From assembly GCF_963668165.1 (NCBI RefSeq), contig NZ_OY764212.1:434001-498000 (forward strand): DNA of 64,000 bases, in the 5' to 3' direction. A program made the position numbers and the translations under genes. This DNA comes from Marispirochaeta sp. (GTDB lineage Bacteria; Spirochaetota; Spirochaetia; JC444; Marispirochaetaceae). Below, in pieces: positions 57,590 to 64,000 of the stretch; position 1 is the stretch's first letter, and every line of letters starts with the position of its first letter. Below the pieces are notes generated by a model, which saw nothing but the letters and a program-made list of their open reading frames with translations, made no database searches and was not told the origin of the DNA.

Positions 57590-58533
57590 TGAGAAACCGT
57601 CATATAATCGCTTTCTGCTGCTTTCTGCTGCTGATCGCCTTTTCCGGCTGTTCCTCAGTCCCGGAGCAGCCGGAGACTGTTTCGCAAACCAAAACACGCG
57701 CCGCTGAATATACGGACTACGGTAACCGGTATTTTGACCAGGCCCTTTTTGATCAGGCCCTGAAATTCTATGCCATGGCTCTGGAAAATAACATTGCCGT
57801 CGATCACAAGGAGGGCATCATCCTCTCCCGGGATTCCATTGGACAGACCTACCTGATGATGGGACTTTTTACCGAAGCCGACAGCGCCCTGCAGGCGGCC
57901 CGGGAGCTGGCCGTACAAATAGCGCGTAAAGACCTTGAGCTCCGTGTGTTGAACAGCCAGGGTAAACTGGCTCTGAATCAGGGAGACACGGAAAAGGCCG
58001 GCAGGCTCTTCAATGAAGCTCTCCTGCTTCTGGAAAGCTCTGATAACCCCGCGGCGAATGTGCAGGCCGATATCTACCACAGTATAGGAGCCCTGAACAA
58101 GCTTACCGGAGACCTTCAGGAGGCCAGAGCTAATCTGGAGCAGAGCATCCGGATCAACAGCCGCCTTGACCGCGAGGAAGAGATTGCAGGATCCTACTAT
58201 ATGCTGGCCTCGGTCTTTTCTAAACTGGAGGACTTCAGCACTGCCCGTGAATATCTGCTGTCGGCCCTCAGCATCGACAAGAAAATAGAAAACAAACTCG
58301 GTATCGCAGACGACTACTTTGCCCTTGGTATCGTGACTGAGAAGATGGGTAAGCTGGACGAAGCCTATCTTCATTTTCAGACCGCTCTGGACATATACGC
58401 TGTATTAAACAGGACCGACAGTACCATTGAAACCTTGTCCTTTTTAACAGGTATAGCGGAAGAACTTGGTCTGATGAACGAAGCGGAAATCTACAAAAAT
58501 ACCCTGGAAAGGATAGAAGGAACCCTCAGATGA
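57589..58533 (+). CDS. TPR-repeat lipoprotein
   Basis: 314 residues. Lipobox LIAFSGC near residue 22, then seven or so TPR units (YTDYGNRYFDQALFDQALKFY, GIILSRDSIGQTYLMMGLF, YYMLASVFSKLEDFSTAREY). Starts within the mlaD stop. The location suggests an accessory of lipid transport or outer-membrane upkeep; inference. Confidence 0.82.
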   Translation: MRNRHIIAFCCFLLLIAFSGCSSVPEQPETVSQTKTRAAEYTDYGNRYFDQALFDQALKFYAMALENNIAVDHKEGIILSRDSIGQTYLMMGLFTEADSALQAARELAVQIARKDLELRVLNSQGKLALNQGDTEKAGRLFNEALLLLESSDNPAANVQADIYHSIGALNKLTGDLQEARANLEQSIRINSRLDREEEIAGSYYMLASVFSKLEDFSTAREYLLSALSIDKKIENKLGIADDYFALGIVTEKMGKLDEAYLHFQTALDIYAVLNRTDSTIETLSFLTGIAEELGLMNEAEIYKNTLERIEGTLR

Positions 58534-58922
58534 CCGGCTCACACGAGTTTTTCAGATCTCTTTTAGAAGGATACCAAAGCTTTTTCGGCAACCTCCTGCG
58601 TTTTATCGCTGCGGCTCTTTTAATTGCCCTTGCGGCCGCGGCAGTTGCGTTTCCACTCTGGTTTCTGGCAATTCAACATACCACCGTATATTCCTGGATA
58701 CTTGGCACTGGTTTGCTGACATGGCTTGTCTATCGCTCAGTACGCCGTAAACATCTTCCTCGGCTGCTGCTGCGGGCAATCCATATAGCGGGGATAATTC
58801 TTGCATCCTATGCGGCGGCAGCGGCTTTTTTAAGCGGCGCCGCTCTGCTGGGCCTGGTAATCGCCGTCCTTGATCTGCTACTTTTCGGACTGCTTATACG
58901 GCGAAAAACCGACAGAACATGA
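58530..58922 (+). CDS. Small hydrophobic membrane protein
   Basis: 130 residues, four predicted membrane helices (LLRFIAAALLIALAAAAVAF, YSWILGTGLLTWLVY and others). No family known. ATGA overlap with the lipoprotein gene and with the M23 gene that follows shows coupled translation in one operon. Confidence 0.7.
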   Translation: MTGSHEFFRSLLEGYQSFFGNLLRFIAAALLIALAAAAVAFPLWFLAIQHTTVYSWILGTGLLTWLVYRSVRRKHLPRLLLRAIHIAGIILASYAAAAAFLSGAALLGLVIAVLDLLLFGLLIRRKTDRT

Positions 58923-59794
58923 GATTTCTACTGATTTTCTGCTCCCTGCTGTTTGTTCACAGTTTTATAATCGCCTTGCCGGATTATCCTGTTATCAAGA
59001 ATCTGAGTTTCAGGGACCACCTGTTCGTGCAGCTGGGAGAGGAGATCTCCGACTTTTACAAAGCGGAAGCCCGTAACCTGGTGCATCCGGAATTGATGTT
59101 CTTTCGTCATACCCTTAAGGAAGATCTCGATCTGTTTTCACTCGCCTCCCGCTGTTCCCTGCCCTATGACACCCTTGCCAGCCTGAACGGATTCACCCGC
59201 AACAGGATGCTGAATACGGGGGAGAGTCTGCTGATTCCAAACATACCAGGGCTGTTTGTTCCCCGCAGTCCCCGCAACGATATGGACCGTTTTTCCGAGT
59301 CAATTCCCAGGGAAGACGGCATATCCTGCACCCCTTTTGGAGACCAGGAATATATATTTTACCCGGGACAGCGCTTCGGCAGGGTAGAACGGGCCTTTTT
59401 CCTGGGAGTTTTTCTCGGGTTCCCCTTGCGGGAGGGGGTCGTCAGCTCCCGCTACGGAGAGCGAATCGATCCGTTTACCGGTCACAACCAGTTTCATCAC
59501 GGAATCGACCTTGCGGCTCCCCTTGGTTCGGAGGTGCTGGCAGCCCGGGAAGGGATGGTAATCTTCAACGGATTTGACATTGTATACGGTAATTATGTTA
59601 TTCTGCAGCACGCAAATGGATATCAGACCCTGTACGGACATCTAAAAAAAAGTCTGGTACAATTGAATCAAGAGGTAGTATTGGGTATGATTATAGGTGA
59701 GGTCGGCGTAACAGGACAGACAACCGGTCCGCATCTTCATTTCGAAGTCAGACGGAAGGGAGTCTCCAGGGATCCTTCCTATTTTATTCGATAA
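58919..59794 (+). CDS. Exported M23-family peptidase with LysM-like region
   Basis: 291 residues. Signal peptide (FLLIFCSLLFVHSFIIAL), a LysM-like stretch (LDLFSLASRCSLPYDTLASL, then GESLLIPNI), then LytM/M23 metallopeptidase motifs HHGIDLA and GPHLHFEV. M23 enzymes cut peptidoglycan cross-bridges or activate amidases; zinc ligands are His/Asp of the first motif and His of the second. Overlaps the preceding gene by four bases. Confidence 0.9.
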   Translation: MRFLLIFCSLLFVHSFIIALPDYPVIKNLSFRDHLFVQLGEEISDFYKAEARNLVHPELMFFRHTLKEDLDLFSLASRCSLPYDTLASLNGFTRNRMLNTGESLLIPNIPGLFVPRSPRNDMDRFSESIPREDGISCTPFGDQEYIFYPGQRFGRVERAFFLGVFLGFPLREGVVSSRYGERIDPFTGHNQFHHGIDLAAPLGSEVLAAREGMVIFNGFDIVYGNYVILQHANGYQTLYGHLKKSLVQLNQEVVLGMIIGEVGVTGQTTGPHLHFEVRRKGVSRDPSYFIR

Positions 59795-59803
59795 GGATAC
59801 ACG

Positions 59804-60772
59804 ATGAAATCGGTATTCCGTATTCTCTTTATTTTCATCACTTTTATAGCGGTGCCGATTGCACTCCCCGCAGATGCGGTACGCGGGGCTGTGGTCGATA
59901 TTCTGCAGATTAAAGCGGATACCAAACCTGAAGGTTCTTTCCATCTGGAGGAACTGGTTGCATTGACCCTGGGCGGAGAAACCACATTCATAACCGGGAT
60001 TGAGATAGAACTTACAATTCCCGAGGAATTACGCCGTTTACGGGACAGCTTTGCCGTATACCTCTACCGGAGAATCGATCCGCAGCCGAATACCGGCGGT
60101 ATGCGTCGTTATTTCGGGGAGTCCCTGGACTATTACACCCTTCCTGGAACCCGAAAAATGTATATTCAGATTCCTTTACGGCCGGATACAGAGCTGCCGC
60201 GGAATCCGGAGACGGTTCTGCTGAACAAAAAGCTGTCCACCGGGGATTTTCCCCTCCTTCTGATGATTCTCCCCGTCATGAAAGGGATACCTTCCGATAT
60301 ATACAACGCATCCTTTGATATAAAAGCCTATCCTTATCTTGCCGATGAGGGGATTCTTGACCTGACCGTCACCGCTCCGGAAGGGCAGCCCTACACCCTG
60401 AGGATAAACGGACGCGAGCTTCCATACCGGGAAAAAGGTTATCTTCTTCCCGCAGGAATTCATGAGTTAAGCATTGAATCCCCGGTTTATGTGCCGGTAA
60501 ACCGTTCCGTTTCTGTTTCCCGCGGCACAATAACCCGCCTGAACATCGTTCTGCTAAAGAAGGAGCCGAGAATAAACTTTGAAACGCCGGAAGGAACAAC
60601 TATTTTCCTTGACGGCGAGCGGGTCAGCGGTACATCATTAAAGGTAGAGGAAGGGATCCATACAGTTGTCTTCAAACTGGGGGATTACTCCATGACGCGG
60701 GAATTCGAGGTCAGTGGCGGAAAAACCTACACAATCACCCTGTTTTTAGATGTTTTTGTCAAGGAACACTAA
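59804..60772 (+). CDS. Exported PEGA-like/beta-sandwich protein
   Basis: 322 residues with a signal peptide (ILFIFITFIAVPIALPADA). Two PEGA-like modules (LTVTAPEGQPYTLRINGREL and FETPEGTTIFLDGERVSGTS), each a short beta-sandwich. PEGA domains are thought to bind cell-wall or surface components. Ten bases after the M23 gene; last gene of the run, followed by a terminator. Confidence 0.8.
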   Translation: MKSVFRILFIFITFIAVPIALPADAVRGAVVDILQIKADTKPEGSFHLEELVALTLGGETTFITGIEIELTIPEELRRLRDSFAVYLYRRIDPQPNTGGMRRYFGESLDYYTLPGTRKMYIQIPLRPDTELPRNPETVLLNKKLSTGDFPLLLMILPVMKGIPSDIYNASFDIKAYPYLADEGILDLTVTAPEGQPYTLRINGRELPYREKGYLLPAGIHELSIESPVYVPVNRSVSVSRGTITRLNIVLLKKEPRINFETPEGTTIFLDGERVSGTSLKVEEGIHTVVFKLGDYSMTREFEVSGGKTYTITLFLDVFVKEH

Positions 60773-60861
60773 TCTTTTCACCGTAAATTCCGAAATTAAA
60801 GGTGTCGGATATTTATAGTTCCCCTCCCAGTTTACTATGGTATTCGGCAACCTACCAACCT

Positions 60862-60890
60862 GGCCGATTCTTCGGAATCGGCCTTTTTTT
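60862..60890 (+). terminator. Rho-independent terminator
   Basis: GGCCGATTC/GAATCGGCC stem with TTCG loop and seven T ends the mla-M23-PEGA run. Confidence 0.93.
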
Positions 60891-60917
60891 AGGCCCCGAT
60901 CCGGGGCTCGTCCTATC

Positions 60918-60946
60918 TTGACAAAACCTGAGTGCCTACCTACTGT
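60918..60946 (+). promoter_or_regulatory. Promoter giving a leaderless PBP mRNA
   Basis: TTGACA (60918-60923), 17-base spacer, TACTGT (60941-60946). Transcription about seven bases later begins at the ATG, 60953. Confidence 0.65.
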
Positions 60947-60952
60947 AAGCCT

Positions 60953-63448
60953 ATGGCATTTTCCCGTCGTCAGCGCGTAATTTTGGAAATCATCATCAGT
61001 ATAACCCTGCTCGTCGCCCTTGGTGTCGGGATCAGTCTTGGTCTGGCCGTCGCGTCGATACGCAACATCGATGTGGTGCGGGAACTGAGGGATTACCGTC
61101 CATCCCTTCCTACTCAGATCCTGGACCGTGACGGAAAGCTCATTACCGAGCTCTTCGGAGAAGAGAAACGGGAGATGATCCATGTGGATGAGCTGCCGAA
61201 ACACCTGGTTTATGCTGTGCTTACCCGGGAAGACCGCAATTTCTATAATCACTCCGGTTTTGATTTTATACGAACGACCAAAGCTGCTATTGATATGGTA
61301 CGAGGAAGGTTTTCCGGCGGAGGAAGCACCATTACTCAGCAGGTGGCAGGCCGTCTTTTTGCCGACCGTTCCAGTAAAACAATAGAACGTAAAATTCGTG
61401 AACTCTGGTATGCTTTTCTCCTTGAACGCTCTTTTACCAAGAACGAGATACTTGAGTTGTATATTAATCAGGAGTTTCTGGGGCATGGGACATACGGTGT
61501 GGAGGCGGCATCCCAGCTCTATTTCGGCCATTCCGCCAGAGAGGTAAGTATCGCCGAGGCCGCGATACTTGTTCCCCTGTTTTCTGCTCCATCGGGTTAT
61601 TCCCCCATACTCCATCCCGAAGCGGCCAGGGACCGACAGCGTTTTGTGCTGGATCAGATGATCCAGCTTGGTTATGTAGAAAAAAAGGAAGCTGACGACT
61701 CTTTTCGCAATTTCTGGGATTCCTGGGACTATACCCGGTCAAGCAGCACCAGCGCCTATCTGTCCAATGAGAGTCAAGCTCCCTACTTTAGCGAGTACAT
61801 TCGTCAGCAGCTGGAAGATCTGCTCTTTGGATCGGTAGATATTTACAAAGACGGATATATCGTCCATACGACTCTTGATCTGGAGTATCAGCGAATAGCA
61901 GATTCGGTAATGCAGGAAGGAATTCGATCGATTAATCAGCGTTACAGGGCGTCGTCCCAGGAACGCCTTGAGGTTGTAGATACCAGGTATGTGCCGCTGC
62001 TTGACCTGGCGTCTCTTGCTTTCAATATTGAAAACATAAAGGTAGCCGGGGCACGGCAGCGACGGGAAGCAAAAGAGTCGTATCTGCAAAAGATGAATCC
62101 CCTGGTGGACATGGTGGCAATGTCAACGGGCTCAAAATCATTGAAGGATTTTGCTAACCGAACCTACGATTATCAGAAAGCCAAGAATGACCGTTCCATA
62201 ATAGAGGGAGCCCTCATTACCCTGGAAAACGAGACAGGGCACATCCTCTCCATGGTGGGCGGCTCGGATTTTGAAACGACCAAACTTAACCGTGCTGTGC
62301 AGTCCAGACTTCAGCCCGGTTCTGCATTCAAACCCCTCTATTATTCCGCAGCCATATCTTCAGGAAAGTTTACCCCCGCCACCCGACTCTATGACGGCCC
62401 CATTGTTTTCTGGAATGCCGACGGCACACCCTACGAACCTCAAAACTATTTGGGCGACTGGCAGGGTTCGGTGCTGCTGCGTGTTGCCCTGGCTACATCC
62501 ATGAACGTTCCGTCCATCCAGGTATTGGACGGCGTCGGTTTCGATGCTGCCATTGAAAGGGCGTCGCGCCTGCTGGGGATGTACGACCAGCGAAATAACG
62601 AGGATGTTTTTCCCCGCCGCTATCCTCTGGGCCTGGGCATTGTTTCGGTGGCACCGATCAACATGGCCCGGGCCTTTGCCACCTTTCCCAATGCAGGGAA
62701 GGAGGTAATCCCTATCGGTATCACCTACATCCAGGACCGGCAGGGTAACATGGTGCTGGAACACGAGAAAGAACTCCTCAGTCAGCGTAAAGGCCGGGAT
62801 ACAAGAATTCTTTCTCCCCAGGCCGCTTTTGTCATGGTAGACCTTCTGGAAAGCACTGTTGAGTTCGGTACCCTGGCCAACCGACGGCGCAACATCGGCG
62901 GCTTTGACGGGATGCCCATGGCAGGAAAAACCGGGACAACGCAGAACTGGGGCGATGCCTGGACGGTTGGATTCTCCCCCTACATGACAACAGCAGTCTG
63001 GTTCGGTTTTGATATGCCCGGCAACAGCCTTGGGCGCTTAATAACCGGCGCCACTGCTGCCGGTCCCATATGGGCCCAATTCATGAAAGATGTCCATAAA
63101 GGACTCGAACCCAAGGCTTTCTTTAAACCTGATTCCGGTATTGTTACGGTACGGGTTTGCTCTGTATCCGGACAGCTGCCTACCCAGGAATGTAACGAAG
63201 GAATCATAGAAGAAATTTTCATAGCCGGCACGGAACCCCGTGAAGCCTGCGAAATTCACCAGTTCCGTCAACAGCGGGATGAAGTCCTGTTGAAGCATAT
63301 TCAGGACAACATGCTGATCCAGGATTTCTCCATACCCGACACTGAATTCCCCGAACTGACATCGCCGTTTGGTGATGATGATCAGCAGAAAGAACCGTTG
63401 TTTGACAATCCCGGATCATCGGAATCCTTTAACCCCCTACTCGATTAG
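60953..63448 (+). CDS. Class A penicillin-binding protein (PBP1A-type)
   Basis: 831 residues. N-terminal membrane anchor (IILEIIISITLLVALGVGISLG), GT51 glycosyltransferase domain (LTREDRNFYNHSGFD, GGSTITQQVAGRLF, RKIRELWYAFLLERSFTK), then transpeptidase: SAFKPLYYS (SxxK), ATSMN (SxN), AGKTGTTQN (KTG). Makes and cross-links peptidoglycan. The ATG at 60953 is chosen because the promoter places transcription start there; GTG 60932 would lie between -35 and -10 boxes. Confidence 0.94.
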   Translation: MAFSRRQRVILEIIISITLLVALGVGISLGLAVASIRNIDVVRELRDYRPSLPTQILDRDGKLITELFGEEKREMIHVDELPKHLVYAVLTREDRNFYNHSGFDFIRTTKAAIDMVRGRFSGGGSTITQQVAGRLFADRSSKTIERKIRELWYAFLLERSFTKNEILELYINQEFLGHGTYGVEAASQLYFGHSAREVSIAEAAILVPLFSAPSGYSPILHPEAARDRQRFVLDQMIQLGYVEKKEADDSFRNFWDSWDYTRSSSTSAYLSNESQAPYFSEYIRQQLEDLLFGSVDIYKDGYIVHTTLDLEYQRIADSVMQEGIRSINQRYRASSQERLEVVDTRYVPLLDLASLAFNIENIKVAGARQRREAKESYLQKMNPLVDMVAMSTGSKSLKDFANRTYDYQKAKNDRSIIEGALITLENETGHILSMVGGSDFETTKLNRAVQSRLQPGSAFKPLYYSAAISSGKFTPATRLYDGPIVFWNADGTPYEPQNYLGDWQGSVLLRVALATSMNVPSIQVLDGVGFDAAIERASRLLGMYDQRNNEDVFPRRYPLGLGIVSVAPINMARAFATFPNAGKEVIPIGITYIQDRQGNMVLEHEKELLSQRKGRDTRILSPQAAFVMVDLLESTVEFGTLANRRRNIGGFDGMPMAGKTGTTQNWGDAWTVGFSPYMTTAVWFGFDMPGNSLGRLITGATAAGPIWAQFMKDVHKGLEPKAFFKPDSGIVTVRVCSVSGQLPTQECNEGIIEEIFIAGTEPREACEIHQFRQQRDEVLLKHIQDNMLIQDFSIPDTEFPELTSPFGDDDQQKEPLFDNPGSSESFNPLLD

Positions 63449-63458
63449 GAGTCTGTAT

Positions 63459-63857
63459 ATGCAGATCAACATTAAAGAGATCAGCGTCAAGAACCGCATC
63501 CGAGTCAATCTCGGCAACCTGAATCAGCTTATGGAGAGCATTCGCCGTTATGGCCTGATGAACCCGATTACTGTTACGCCTAAATACGAACTGATTGCAG
63601 GACATCGGCGTCTTGAAGCGGTAAAGCGTCTTGGAATGCAAACCATTGAAGCTCGGATAGTGGATAACCTCAATGAAGCGGACAGACTTGAAATGGAGAT
63701 CGATGAAAACCTGCACCGGCGCCCTTTGAATCCCGACGAACTGTCCGACGGTTACACACGCCTGACAAAGCTCAGAAATCCCGGTTTCTTTCGCCGCTTA
63801 TGGCGCTCTATAAGCGGGTTCTTCAAGCGCCTGTTTAAATTCAAGGGACGACGTTAA
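63459..63857 (+). CDS. ParB-like nuclease-domain protein
   Basis: 132 residues. MQINIKEISVKNRIRVNLGN, then the ParB/Srx box LMESIRRYGLMNPITVTPKYELIAGHRRLEAVKRLG, then an Arg/Lys-rich tail (FFRRLWRSISGFFKRLFKFKGRR) that may be amphipathic and membrane-binding. Lacks the HTH and dimer domains of chromosomal ParB. AGGAG precedes the ATG. Downstream of the PBP gene, so probably co-transcribed. Confidence 0.8.
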   Translation: MQINIKEISVKNRIRVNLGNLNQLMESIRRYGLMNPITVTPKYELIAGHRRLEAVKRLGMQTIEARIVDNLNEADRLEMEIDENLHRRPLNPDELSDGYTRLTKLRNPGFFRRLWRSISGFFKRLFKFKGRR

Positions 63858-64000
63858 AAATCCCAAATCTCGTGAAATGAATGGCTGTGATCGCAGTACC
63901 GGCATACAAACCGGTTACCCTTTGACCGGGAAAATTCGGGCTGTACGTTTTCAAACAACTCCGGCCGGGAAATGCAGTTTTCGTTTTTACAGGAAATCTC
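63854..64000 (-). CDS. pyrI: Aspartate carbamoyltransferase regulatory domain (PyrI-like), C-terminal end
   Basis: The frame runs off the right edge. The visible 48 residues carry a C-x4-C (CKNENC) and C-x2-C (CRYC) zinc ribbon and end IWDF, as in PyrI, the regulatory chain that binds nucleotide effectors. It may be a free PyrI or the C-terminal part of a PyrB-PyrI fusion, which some spirochaetes have. It overlaps the ParB-like gene by four bases, tail to tail. Confidence 0.75.
   Translation of the reverse strand, partial: EISCKNENCISRPELFENVQPEFSRSKGNRFVCRYCDHSHSFHEIWDF

Noticed and set aside
60746-61615. Minus-strand 289-codon frame
   Set aside because: Antisense to the start of the PBP gene and crosses a terminator and promoter.

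Overview
The window looks like the chromosome of a free-living or environmental spirochaete. The evidence is a spirochaete-like 16S rRNA, a two-gene family of FadL-like outer-membrane proteins, a bactofilin, many TPR/HEAT/PilZ envelope proteins, CheX, MlaEFD and many signal-peptide lipoproteins. The backbone is moderately GC-rich. A central block (about 33.7-49.2 kb) is made of insertion sequences and AT-rich accessory genes and has a clearly different base composition. Taxonomic placement is inference from gene content, not from a database search.

Layout. 1-8.1 kb: end of a SpoIIE-type phosphatase, a zinc-ribbon membrane protein, SfsA fused to a GIY-YIG-like DUF123 domain, a long-chain acyl-CoA ligase, a DsbD/TlpA thiol-redox pair and a CPBP protease. 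8.2-14.9 kb: PilZ protein, two paralogous exported HEAT proteins, a ComEC-type channel, RsmA and a YD-repeat lipoprotein. 15.0-18.4 kb, minus strand: dapA-dapB, pta and a LOG-family hydrolase. 18.5-28.2 kb: TyrA-like dehydrogenase, bactofilin, TPR protein, MtaB, an outer-membrane/lipoprotein trio, tRNA-Lys and tRNA-Glu, a long uracil phosphoribosyltransferase, a TPR lipoprotein and adenylate kinase.

28.2-33.7 kb: rRNA operon (strong promoter, 16S, tRNA-Ala, spacer with a 70-bp tandem repeat, 23S). The 23S gene stops about 35 nt short of its 3' end, directly against an IS66 element, and no 5S gene follows. 33.7-38.5 kb: IS66, then an IS21 element with both genes frameshifted. 38.5-41.3 kb: a small array resembling integron gene cassettes without an integrase (truncated methyltransferase, GNAT, HigBA, HEPN protein, with attC-like repeats). 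41.4-44.2 kb: a 48-aa membrane peptide, Vsr endonuclease, a 5-methylcytosine methyltransferase and an HNH nuclease, together a type II restriction-modification-repair module. 44.4-49.2 kb: small zinc-ribbon protein, nitroreductase, alpha/beta hydrolase, degenerate sensor kinase and a long perfect inverted repeat.

49.3-64 kb: backbone resumes with CDP-alcohol phosphatidyltransferase, CheX, methyltransferase, ECF sigma factor with a small membrane partner, two cyclic-nucleotide-binding regulators, a PHP phosphoesterase, and an envelope run (MlaE, MlaF, MlaD, TPR lipoprotein, membrane protein, M23 peptidase, PEGA-like protein) ended by a terminator. Then come a class A penicillin-binding protein, a ParB-like protein and the end of a PyrI-type aspartate carbamoyltransferase gene.

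Points worth most attention: the truncated rRNA operon, the integrase-less cassette array next to the R-M/Vsr module, a G8 tract inside the predicted mlaD promoter and another inside the PilZ gene (both possible phase-variation switches), several genes whose promoters imply leaderless mRNAs, an MlaF lacking its catalytic glutamate, and a tRNA-Glu one base short in the anticodon arm.
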